NCBI GenBank assembly: GCA_039964455.1 | Contig: JBDVXK010000024.1 | Coordinates: 1 to 64,000 of the forward strand | DNA: 64,000 nucleotides | Source of the DNA: CALJFL01 sp039964455 | Lineage (GTDB): Bacteria; Pseudomonadota; Gammaproteobacteria; Pseudomonadales; Halieaceae | Direction of reading: 5' to 3' | In this document: piece by piece, positions 45,121 to 52,629 of the stretch | Numbering within the stretch: the first letter of the stretch is position 1 | Layout: the number at the start of each line of letters is the position of its first letter | The notes under the pieces: generated by a model | What the model saw: only the letters and a program-made list of their open reading frames with translations | Databases searched by the model: none | Told to the model about the DNA's origin: nothing | Made by a program: the position numbers and the translations under genes

Positions 45121-46365
45121 ATGCAAACGCAACTCGCCGACTCAATCGCAGCAACACCCCAGGGCCTTGAGGCCGATGCGATTTTGCGTAGCTGTTCACA
45201 TTGCGGTTTCTGTTCGGCCACCTGCCCTACCTACCAACTGCTAGGCAATGAGGACGACAGTCCACGCGGGCGTATCTACCTGATCAAATCGGTACTGGAG
45301 GGTAATGCAGCAAGCGCCGCCACCCAGAAACACCTGGATCGCTGCCTCACTTGCCGTGCTTGCGAAACCACCTGCCCCTCGGGCGTTAACTACCACCGCT
45401 TGCTTGATATTGGCCGCGATGAAGTCGACCGGCAGGTGGTCAGGCCAATGTCTCAAAGGGCCCTGCGCTGGCTGATAACAACCGTCATGCCACAACGCCG
45501 CCTCTTCAGCCCGCTGCTGAAACTGGGCCAGTGGTTTCGGCCGTTAACACCCAGAACCCTTAGAGAGAAAATTCCTGTTCCCACCAAAGGTGTACGGAAA
45601 CTCCCTGAAACACAGCACAATCGATCAATGCTGCTATTGGAGGGCTGTGTGCAGCCGGCTATGGCGCCTAATATTAATATCGCCACCGCCCGGGTTCTGG
45701 ATGCCATCGGGATTAGCCTTCAACCCACCCCGGGGGCGGGCTGTTGCGGTGCACTGCGGCAGCATCTGTCAGCCCAGCAAGATGCAAAGAACGATATGCG
45801 CAGGAATGTCGACGTCTGGACGCCGGCTCTGGAAGCTGGCGCGGAAGCCATCGTGATCAACACCTCCGGGTGCGGTCCTCAGGTGAAGGAGTATGGCACT
45901 TTGCTGGCGGACGATTCGGACTATGCACAGCGTGCGGCAAAGGTCAGCGCTGCCAGTTTTGACCTGGCAGAAATACTGATCAAGGAAGAGGCTGCGTTAA
46001 ATGAAAAACTAAGCGACAAAGCATCGCCGCTGGACGGACGGAAAGTGGCTTTTCATTCACCCTGCACCCTGCAACATGGCCAACGGATCATCGGGGTAGT
46101 GGAGCGCTTACTTTCGGCAGCTGGCTGCGAAGTATTGGCTGTTAAAGACAGCCACCTTTGCTGTGGTTCTGCGGGTACTTACTCGATTTTTCAACCAGAC
46201 CTGTCCAGGCAGCTGCGGGACGACAAACTAACGGCCTTAACTGCCGGCAGCCCCGAGGTGATTGCTACAGCCAATATAGGCTGCCTGGCGCATATGGCGC
46301 CCTCAGCAGCTGTGCCAGTCAAACACTGGATTGAGTTACTGGACGAAGCCCTGACTCAGGGATAG
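45121..46365 (+). CDS. glcF: Glycolate oxidase iron-sulfur subunit GlcF
   Basis: The 414-residue protein has two ferredoxin-type clusters (CSHCGFCSATCP and CLTCRACETTCP). Two CCG-type domains follow (AGCCGALRQHL and HLCCGSAG), as in LutA. It links the GlcD/GlcE flavins to the quinone pool. The last 10 bases overlap the stop region of the convergent DHH gene. The operon has no visible glycolate permease or GlcC regulator. Confidence 0.95.
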   Translation: MQTQLADSIAATPQGLEADAILRSCSHCGFCSATCPTYQLLGNEDDSPRGRIYLIKSVLEGNAASAATQKHLDRCLTCRACETTCPSGVNYHRLLDIGRDEVDRQVVRPMSQRALRWLITTVMPQRRLFSPLLKLGQWFRPLTPRTLREKIPVPTKGVRKLPETQHNRSMLLLEGCVQPAMAPNINIATARVLDAIGISLQPTPGAGCCGALRQHLSAQQDAKNDMRRNVDVWTPALEAGAEAIVINTSGCGPQVKEYGTLLADDSDYAQRAAKVSAASFDLAEILIKEEAALNEKLSDKASPLDGRKVAFHSPCTLQHGQRIIGVVERLLSAAGCEVLAVKDSHLCCGSAGTYSIFQPDLSRQLRDDKLTALTAGSPEVIATANIGCLAHMAPSAAVPVKHWIELLDEALTQG

Positions 46366-47309
46366 GACTGCTGGAATGCAGCCATAAAATCCTCAAGAGA
46401 ATCTGCCGGAAGATCATTAATACCTGCGGCACCAGCACGCCCTCCCCCGGTTGGGAATTGCCGGCACAAATCTGCGGCACCCTGTTTGTTATTCATTGGG
46501 GCGCGAACACTGACCAGGTAGCTACCATCTGCTTTTTCGGTGAGTACCGCATGAGCCCGGCCCGGGTTATCGCTAGCCAGGTCATTGCTATAAACACCGC
46601 TTACCCGGCGCGCCCAGGGCTGATCAGGCAAAATAAACACCGCGTTGGTATCAGTGCAGTGCAAGGGTGAAAGCTCTGCCGCCATAGTCATATCCTCGCG
46701 GTAGCCATCGCGTAACCGTACAAAATCTGCGGAGTTTCTGGCGAAGGCCAGCGGATCGCGGGCTTCGTAAAGCGTCCGGTAAAGTTCCTCTGGATCAAAA
46801 TGCAGATCTTCTATAGAGGGACCATAGCCATTGTAATTGATGTAAGTACCGAGCTCCTGTAACAGATCAACTTCTGCATCTGATAGCGGCAAATCGGCTG
46901 TAAGAGCCCGTGCAGTTCGCTCAAGGTTGTCCCCGAACGCTCCCGTTACAGCCCAGGCTGCGAAGCGCCCAGCCAAATGGCCGTTAATCAGCGCCGCTGT
47001 GCACACCTCGGGGGATTCATTAATGATACTAGTGAGATTGGGATGGTCTGGCACATCACCGGGAAAGTGGTGATCCACGTAGAACACGCGCGCATCTGCC
47101 TGCAGGGCTTTATTCAGCGCTTCCTTGTTCTTGTCCATGGAGACATCAAGTACCGTAAGCTCATCGCCGGCTGCCGCATCGATCTTACCCAGCAGATTTA
47201 TGTCACGCTTGACCCCGGTAACCAGAGTTGCCTCCCTGGGTTCATCCAGCCGCAATTGCAGCAGCGCACAAATGCCGTCAGCATCTCCGTTGAAGAGATC
47301 ATAATTCAT
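46356..47309 (-). CDS. DHH-family phosphoesterase, candidate PAP-removing enzyme
   Basis: The 317-residue protein has the DHH-domain metal motifs NGDADG at residues 8-12, LDVSM near 55, VDHH at 78-81, and a later Asp in VTGAFGDN. A C-terminal DHHA1-like domain ends in GGGRAGAAG, where the usual GGGH has Arg. Relatives include NrnA-type enzymes that split oligoribonucleotides and 3'-phosphoadenosine 5'-phosphate (PAP). It lies 53 bases after sat on the same strand in a cysC-sat operon, which argues for PAP or PAPS turnover. That is inference from context. Confidence 0.85.
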   Translation of the reverse strand: MNYDLFNGDADGICALLQLRLDEPREATLVTGVKRDINLLGKIDAAAGDELTVLDVSMDKNKEALNKALQADARVFYVDHHFPGDVPDHPNLTSIINESPEVCTAALINGHLAGRFAAWAVTGAFGDNLERTARALTADLPLSDAEVDLLQELGTYINYNGYGPSIEDLHFDPEELYRTLYEARDPLAFARNSADFVRLRDGYREDMTMAAELSPLHCTDTNAVFILPDQPWARRVSGVYSNDLASDNPGRAHAVLTEKADGSYLVSVRAPMNNKQGAADLCRQFPTGGGRAGAAGINDLPADSLEDFMAAFQQSYP

Positions 47310-47329
47310 GTCATTCTCACAAGGTTAAC

Positions 47330-47355
47330 TGCCCCGGCGTGAATACACCGGGGCA
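47330..47355 (-). terminator. Intercistronic hairpin between sat and the DHH gene
   Basis: A perfect 8-bp stem (TGCCCCGG at 47330-47337, CCGGGGCA at 47348-47355) with a 10-base loop lies in the 53-base gap. No T tract follows on the minus strand, so it is more likely a processing, stability or attenuation hairpin than a complete terminator. Confidence 0.55.
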
Positions 47356-47362
47356 TACAGTA

Positions 47363-48550
47363 TCAGGCGTCCAGCGACTGATAGTAATCGGACAGTATTT
47401 TGGCAACTTCAGGTCGCGAAAATTCAGGGGGAGGCGCAATACCTTTACCCAACATTTCTCGCACCGCGGTTCCCGACAACAGAACAAAGTCGTCTTTGCT
47501 GTGATCGGGCACATCTCGCATCATCACCACGCGATTAAGTTTTTTACTGTAAGCCGTATGGTCAGCGCTGAAGATTTCAAGCTCAAGTGCGTCATCGGGC
47601 ACTTCTTCATCAAAAATCGTCTGAGCGTCAAAGCCACCGTAGTAATCACCAACACCAGCATGATCGCGACCAACAATTAGGTGCGTGCAACCACAGTTCT
47701 GGCGGAACACGGCATGCAGCACAGCCTCACGGGGGCCTGCATAGAGCATGTCGAAACCGTATCCGGTTACCATGACTGTGTTAGGCGGGAAATAAACGTC
47801 TACCATTTTACGAATTGACGCATCGCGCACATCCGCAGGGATATCACCTGGCTTCAGTTTACCCAACAGCATGTGTATCAGAACGCCATCAGCATCCAAT
47901 TGCTCCATCGCCATACGGCACAACTCTTCATGCGCCCTGTGCATTGGATTACGGGTTTGGAATGCGACCACTTTTTCCCAGCCATGCTCGGCAATCTCGT
48001 TGCGAATCTCCACGGCGGTGCGGAACGTATCCGGAAAATCAGCCTGGAAGTAAGAGAAGCTCAAAACCTGGATCGGGCCAGACAGCAGAGTGTTACCAAG
48101 GCTGGAGAACGTCGAAACACCGGGATGGTTTTCATCCAGGGTACGAAATACCTTCTCTGCCATGAACTGGATCTGCTCGTCAGTCACCGACTCGACCGCT
48201 TCCACGTCCATAATGGCCAGCACCGGGTTGCCCTCGACATTCGGGTCGCGCAGGGCGATGCGGCTGCCGGCTTCTACGCCAGTTTCCTTGGTCATGTTGA
48301 CGATGGGCACCGGGAAGAACAAACCATCGGCAGTGTGCATTTTCTCAGCAACGCTCATTGAATCAGCCAGATTCATGTAGCCCGTGAGTGGATTGAAGTA
48401 ACCGCCGCCAAGCATTACTGCATTGGCTGCAGCCGCTGAGTTAAGCAAAATCGACGGCAGAGATTCTGCCTCGGCAATCAACGCGTGGCGCTGCTCGGTG
48501 TCGTAAACAAATAGCGGATTTAGCTCGTTGGAACCATGTGGTTTGATCAT
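47363..48550 (-). CDS. sat: Sulfate adenylyltransferase (single-subunit ATP sulfurylase)
   Basis: The 395-residue protein is the homo-oligomeric ATP sulfurylase that makes adenylylsulfate (APS) from sulfate and ATP. The QTRNPMHRAH motif (198-207) supplies the conserved HxxH-type ATP site, and the VGRDHAGVGDYYGGFDAQ segment is also typical. It is unrelated to the CysDN heterodimer commonly used by gammaproteobacteria for assimilation. Sat occurs in both assimilatory and sulfur-oxidising settings. The neighbouring cysC upstream (13-base gap) points to PAPS synthesis, and no dsr or aprAB genes are seen. Confidence 0.96.
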   Translation of the reverse strand: MIKPHGSNELNPLFVYDTEQRHALIAEAESLPSILLNSAAAANAVMLGGGYFNPLTGYMNLADSMSVAEKMHTADGLFFPVPIVNMTKETGVEAGSRIALRDPNVEGNPVLAIMDVEAVESVTDEQIQFMAEKVFRTLDENHPGVSTFSSLGNTLLSGPIQVLSFSYFQADFPDTFRTAVEIRNEIAEHGWEKVVAFQTRNPMHRAHEELCRMAMEQLDADGVLIHMLLGKLKPGDIPADVRDASIRKMVDVYFPPNTVMVTGYGFDMLYAGPREAVLHAVFRQNCGCTHLIVGRDHAGVGDYYGGFDAQTIFDEEVPDDALELEIFSADHTAYSKKLNRVVMMRDVPDHSKDDFVLLSGTAVREMLGKGIAPPPEFSRPEVAKILSDYYQSLDA

Positions 48551-48563
48551 CGTATCGTCCTGA

Positions 48564-49181
48564 TTATTTGCTGATTATGCCGCGCTCACGCAGCACGCTG
48601 AATATCTCGTTAACTTCTTCCTCGAGAGTCTGCTGATCTGAATGCAGGTGAATCTCTGGCGAATCAGGCGTCTCATACGGGTCGTCAATACCGGTAAAGT
48701 TCTTGATCTCTCCGGCACGTGCCTTCTTGTAAAGCCCCTTGGGATCGCGGGCTTCGGCCGCTTCCAGCGAGCAATCGACAAAGACTTCAATAAAGTCCAT
48801 GCCTGCAGCCTCGTGCAAGGCGCGCACCTGGTCCCGGTCGTCGCGGTAGGGACTGATAAAACTGCTCAGCGCAATAACACCGCTATCAACAAAAAGCTTG
48901 GCCACTTCACCGATGCGGCGAATGTTTTCAGTGCGATCTTCTGCTGAAAAGCCCAAATTTTTGTTAATACCCATACGCACGTTATCGCCATCGAGTCGAT
49001 ACGAGAGCATGCCCAGCTCGTTAAGCATGCCTTCCAGCTCAACGGCTACGGTGCTCTTGCCACTTCCCGACAAGCCGGTAAACCACAGGGTAGCGCCCTT
49101 ATGGCCAAGAATTTTTTCGCGGTGCTCACGGGTGATATCACCCTCGTGCCAATGCACATTTGTTGCCTTCTGATCTGCCAT
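48564..49181 (-). CDS. cysC: Adenylylsulfate kinase
   Basis: The 205-residue kinase phosphorylates APS to 3'-phosphoadenylylsulfate (PAPS), the donor for sulfate reduction or sulfation. It has the P-loop GLSGSGKST at residues 36-44, the YRLDGDNVR motif, and the FISPYRDDRD segment. It is the first gene of the cysC-sat-DHH operon. The ATG at 49181 is preceded by GGACGCAGAG. It diverges from a LysR gene over 177 bases. Confidence 0.96.
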   Translation of the reverse strand: MADQKATNVHWHEGDITREHREKILGHKGATLWFTGLSGSGKSTVAVELEGMLNELGMLSYRLDGDNVRMGINKNLGFSAEDRTENIRRIGEVAKLFVDSGVIALSSFISPYRDDRDQVRALHEAAGMDFIEVFVDCSLEAAEARDPKGLYKKARAGEIKNFTGIDDPYETPDSPEIHLHSDQQTLEEEVNEIFSVLRERGIISK

Positions 49182-49310
49182 CTCTGCGTCCTGTCTGCTT
49201 ATCTATCGGTTGTGGTTTCTCCGGCCTCACGACATAACGCCAGAAATTTTGAAAGCCGGCAAGGTTATACCCTGTCTGCCTATATGTAAATCAGGATAAT
49301 AGGGATGATA

Positions 49311-49329
49311 CTATCGGTTTTACCGATAG
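49311..49329 (+). promoter_or_regulatory. Perfect palindrome, candidate LysR operator
   Basis: Two 8-base arms (CTATCGGT at 49311-49318, ACCGATAG at 49322-49329) are perfect inverted repeats around a TTT centre. It contains a T-N11-A core, the classical LysR-type binding pattern, and lies 29 bases before the LysR start, in the gap between the regulator and cysC. It is probably the regulator's own site and may also control the cysC-sat-DHH operon. Confidence 0.7.
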
Positions 49330-49358
49330 CCTAAACAGATCAGGGGAATATCTGACTT

Positions 49359-50276
49359 ATGAAGTACACGCTTAGGCAGCTGCAGATCTTCCTGGCCGTA
49401 GCCAGGGAGGAGAATATTTCGAGGGCAGCCAAACAGATGCATATGTCGCAGTCAGCCGCCAGCGAAGCCCTGCTCAACCTTGAGCATAGCTACGAGGTCA
49501 AACTGTTTGACCGGATTAACAACAAGCTGGTTCTCAATGCGGTAGGTAAAACCCTGCGCAAAGAAGCCGTCAAGGTACTCACCCAGTGTCAGCGGTTTGA
49601 GGATGTACTGCGATCCCACAAGGACATTGGCCACCTGCGCGTAGGCGCCAGTTTTACCATCGGTAATCACCTCGCCACCCGTTATCTGGCGCGATACCTG
49701 GCGGACTACCCCGACGCCGACGTACAGCTGGATATCGCCAATACGCCGGAGGTTGTATCCCAGGTGCTGAATTTTAAAGTTGATATCGGCATGATCGAGG
49801 GTGAGGCTCAGCATGCCGACCTGGAACTGATTCCGTGGCGGGAGGATGAGCTGGTTGTATTCTGCGCCGCCAACCACCCATTGGCCAAAAAGCAAAAATT
49901 GACCACCAGGGACATACGCGAAGCACAATGGATTCTGCGCGAGCCTGGCTCTGGGGCCAGACAAACCTTTGAGCGGGCGCTGGTGGGCCTGTTGCCACAC
50001 ATTAACGTTCACCTGGAATTCAAGCATAATGAAGCCATCAAAAATGCCGTAGAAACCGGGTTGGGGATTGGCTGTCTATCGCGTATTGTGCTGCAGCGAA
50101 ACTTCGCCAATGGCGATCTGGTGCCGCTGACGATTCCGCGCCGGGATATGCGCAGAACCTTTTACTTTGCAGTACCCAGAGATCACTCGCATCCGGCATC
50201 AGTTGAAGCCTGGATGAATGTCTGCAGGACAATGGACACCAGTAGCGGTAAGAACGGAAAACCCGAGAGCGCATAA
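49359..50276 (+). CDS. LysR-family regulator (YeiE/CbbR-like)
   Basis: The 305-residue regulator has the N-terminal winged helix-turn-helix (TLRQLQIFLAVAREENISRAAKQMHMSQSAASEALLNLE) and a substrate-binding effector domain from about 90 to 295. Its opening resembles YeiE, a LysR regulator reported to respond to sulfite; this likeness is by eye. It lies head to head with cysC-sat-DHH and only eight bases before the porin gene on its own strand, so it is probably co-transcribed with the porin. Confidence 0.92.
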   Translation: MKYTLRQLQIFLAVAREENISRAAKQMHMSQSAASEALLNLEHSYEVKLFDRINNKLVLNAVGKTLRKEAVKVLTQCQRFEDVLRSHKDIGHLRVGASFTIGNHLATRYLARYLADYPDADVQLDIANTPEVVSQVLNFKVDIGMIEGEAQHADLELIPWREDELVVFCAANHPLAKKQKLTTRDIREAQWILREPGSGARQTFERALVGLLPHINVHLEFKHNEAIKNAVETGLGIGCLSRIVLQRNFANGDLVPLTIPRRDMRRTFYFAVPRDHSHPASVEAWMNVCRTMDTSSGKNGKPESA

Positions 50277-50284
50277 CCAACGAG

Positions 50285-51943
50285 ATGCCAAACAACATGA
50301 AGTACATCTTACGATTATTTTTATTGCTCGCTTGTGGCTGGGTGAGCCTTTCCGTTCTCGCTCAGCCGGGTAATCCATCTATATTGCTGCGCAATGTCTC
50401 ACTCCCCGATGAGGCCACCGGCGCTTATAAAACGGTTAACGTTTTAGTCAGAGACAACAAACTCGACATCATTACCGAAGATCTTATTCCTCTGGATGAG
50501 GCCGATGAAGTGTACGACGCTGCCGGAGGAGTCATTCTCGGCCAGCTGACTCTGGGCGGTGAAGCCAGCTTCATGGTTCTGGATGGCGACCCTCGCAAGG
50601 ATATCGACATCCTTCTGGACACTAAAACGCATGCCACCTTCGCAATGCGACGCGGTGAAGTCGTTCGCAATCGCTTTGTAATGATGCTGGAAGAAACACC
50701 CGAGGAAAAAAAACGTACGCAAGGTGGCTGGCTGGCCTATGCACCACCCCCACTGGCCGTGCCTCTTGACTACACCAACACGAACAAGTGGAATCGCTTC
50801 GACACACGTTTTGTATCCGGCATAGCAGCGGGCGCGCTGGCACTGGATCGACAGACCTGGGTCGACCAGGACAACGCAAGTAGAAATCAGGTCGGCGACC
50901 TCGACGAATTTGAGGGTGGCGAGATTAGAGCGTTGCGCTTCGGCGCGGTAGGCACCATCAATTTCGACAAGCCCTGGATTTGGACACTGTTTGGGGCGAC
51001 CCACGCTTTTGACCAGGGTTTCGACAGCCAGGAAGACGACGACTTCACCTTCTTTGATGTACGCCTGGATATCCCACTGTGGCAAAAGGCCAGTTTTTCG
51101 ATCGGCAAACAAAAAGAGCCCATATCGATGGAGAGGATGATGGGAATGACAGACATGCCACAGCAAGAGCGCTCAGCCGTGGCTGACGCCTTGTTGCCCT
51201 CCCGAAATATTGGCCTGGTGATGGCCGGCAGTCTGTTCAACGATCGCCTGGCACTCGCTGCCGGTGGATTCAATAATTGGTTGGACAAGGACCAGCCCAA
51301 CTCATTCAGTGATAATTCGACCCAGTATGTTGGCAGGGCAACCTGGGTCCCCTACCAGTCAGACAACGAAAGTACACTGCTACACCTTGGCGCTGGCATT
51401 CGCTACTCAGATACCGAAGAAAAGTTCGCGATTGCCACAGAGCCGGAGTTCAACCAGTCGCCCGATTTCATCAGCACCGACACCCTTTTGGCCGACGGGG
51501 CCGATACTTATCAGGCCGAGGCCTCGCTGCGCTCCGGGCCATTTTGGCTGCACAGTGAGTACATTGAAAGCCAGATTGATAATCCGCTACTACTGGACCC
51601 GACAGCCCGTGGTTACCATGTAACGGCCTCATGGCTAATGACCGGAGAGGTGAGGCCTTATAACAAGCGAGTGGGTATCTTCGGCAAAATACCCATCTCC
51701 CGAACAGTGCACCAGAATGGCTGGGGTGCCTGGGAAATCAGTGCCCGCTATAGCAACTTTGACGCCAATGACGGGCGCCTGTTCGGCGGTGAGCTGGATA
51801 TCTGGTCTGCGGGTATCAACTGGTGGCTCTCGCCCTACTTCAACGTCAACATGAATTATCGCTATATCACGCTGGAAGACGGCGATGGTATTGAAGGTAC
51901 CAGCCAGGGCTTCAGTACAAGACTATTGCTGATACTGGAGTAA
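50285..51943 (+). CDS. OprO/OprP-like porin with N-terminal amidohydrolase beta-sandwich remnant
   Basis: The 552-residue protein has a signal peptide (about 1-26). Residues 30-128 read like the two flanking strands of an amidohydrolase-superfamily enzyme. VLVRDNKLDII and DAAGGVIL are the N-terminal part; LGGEASFMVLDGDPRKDI and AMRRGEVV are the C-terminal part. The region where the catalytic barrel normally sits is missing, and no metal-binding histidines remain. From about 160 the chain matches an OprP/OprO (Porin_O_P) barrel, with SIGKQKEPISMERM and ALLPSRNIGLVM. The ATG at 50297 is an alternative start. It follows the LysR gene by eight bases. Confidence 0.78.
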   Translation: MPNNMKYILRLFLLLACGWVSLSVLAQPGNPSILLRNVSLPDEATGAYKTVNVLVRDNKLDIITEDLIPLDEADEVYDAAGGVILGQLTLGGEASFMVLDGDPRKDIDILLDTKTHATFAMRRGEVVRNRFVMMLEETPEEKKRTQGGWLAYAPPPLAVPLDYTNTNKWNRFDTRFVSGIAAGALALDRQTWVDQDNASRNQVGDLDEFEGGEIRALRFGAVGTINFDKPWIWTLFGATHAFDQGFDSQEDDDFTFFDVRLDIPLWQKASFSIGKQKEPISMERMMGMTDMPQQERSAVADALLPSRNIGLVMAGSLFNDRLALAAGGFNNWLDKDQPNSFSDNSTQYVGRATWVPYQSDNESTLLHLGAGIRYSDTEEKFAIATEPEFNQSPDFISTDTLLADGADTYQAEASLRSGPFWLHSEYIESQIDNPLLLDPTARGYHVTASWLMTGEVRPYNKRVGIFGKIPISRTVHQNGWGAWEISARYSNFDANDGRLFGGELDIWSAGINWWLSPYFNVNMNYRYITLEDGDGIEGTSQGFSTRLLLILE

Positions 51944-51997
51944 CGGCTGAGCGATCCGCCGACCAAGAGTAAGGTCAGCGGCTAACCCCATTGTGAG

Positions 51998-52594
51998 CTA
52001 GGCCGCGGCGACCAGCATTTCCTCGATAAAGTCGATACGGTCCTGCCCGAAGAAAAACTCATCTCCGACGAACATCGTCGGCGCACCAAATGCGCCTCTG
52101 GCTACCGCTTCGTCAGTGGATGCTACCAGCGCAGCTTTGACCTCCGGGTCCTGGGTGGCCTGCAGTATCGCCTCACCATCCAGGCCGGCATCGGCAAGTA
52201 CTTCAGCAATAACAGCCGGGTCGCCCAAATCTTTCTCCTGCTGCCACATCGCACTAAACGCTGCTTCGATAAAAGCATCTGCGCAGCCCATGCGCTGCGC
52301 CGCGACTGTACCTCGCATCATGGTCAGGCTGTTGATGGGAAAATGTGGATTGAAATTGAGCTCTACACCATAGCGGGCGGCGAATCGCGGCACATCCTGC
52401 TCCAGCATATATTTGCCTTTAGCAGGAATGGCGATGGGAGTAGTGTTCCCTGTCGCTTTAAACACCCCACCCAAAAGCATTGGCTTGTAAACAATGTCCA
52501 GACCGTACTTTTCCTGCAACTGCCGCAGACGGTGATAGGCCAGAAAGGCCGTGGGACTGACAATATCAAAATAGAAATCGACGCTTGTTGCCAT
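51998..52594 (-). CDS. HCCA-isomerase/DsbA-like thioredoxin-fold protein
   Basis: The 198-residue protein is of the 2-hydroxychromene-2-carboxylate isomerase (kappa GST/DsbA-like) group. FDIVSPTAFLAYHRL is at the start, with Ser in the active-site place of the usual Cys, and GAFGAPTMFVGDEFFFGQDR is near the end. It probably catalyses a glutathione-dependent isomerisation in aromatic or other ring degradation, or acts as a thiol transferase. It lies 35 bases downstream of the SDR gene on the minus strand and is probably co-transcribed. The ATG has an AGAGG site. Confidence 0.9.
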   Translation of the reverse strand: MATSVDFYFDIVSPTAFLAYHRLRQLQEKYGLDIVYKPMLLGGVFKATGNTTPIAIPAKGKYMLEQDVPRFAARYGVELNFNPHFPINSLTMMRGTVAAQRMGCADAFIEAAFSAMWQQEKDLGDPAVIAEVLADAGLDGEAILQATQDPEVKAALVASTDEAVARGAFGAPTMFVGDEFFFGQDRIDFIEEMLVAAA

Positions 52595-52629
52595 AATAGT
52601 TTCCTCTTTAAAGATTTAATAAATTCAGC

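Noticed and set aside
47873..48361. 162-codon frame opposite sat
   Set aside because: Sat is unambiguous on the other strand.
47363..48550. Sat as part of a sulfur-oxidation or sulfate-reduction (dsr/apr) locus
   Set aside because: No dsrAB, aprAB or qmo genes are present, and cysC is adjacent, which points to PAPS formation.
50444..51166. 240-codon open frame on the minus strand inside the porin gene
   Set aside because: The porin reading has signal peptide, domain motifs and normal composition; the antisense frame has none.
51944..51997. Possible terminator between the porin and HCCA-isomerase genes
   Set aside because: The arms (GCCGACC and GGTCAGCGGC) pair only with a bulge and there is no T tract, so I do not list it.
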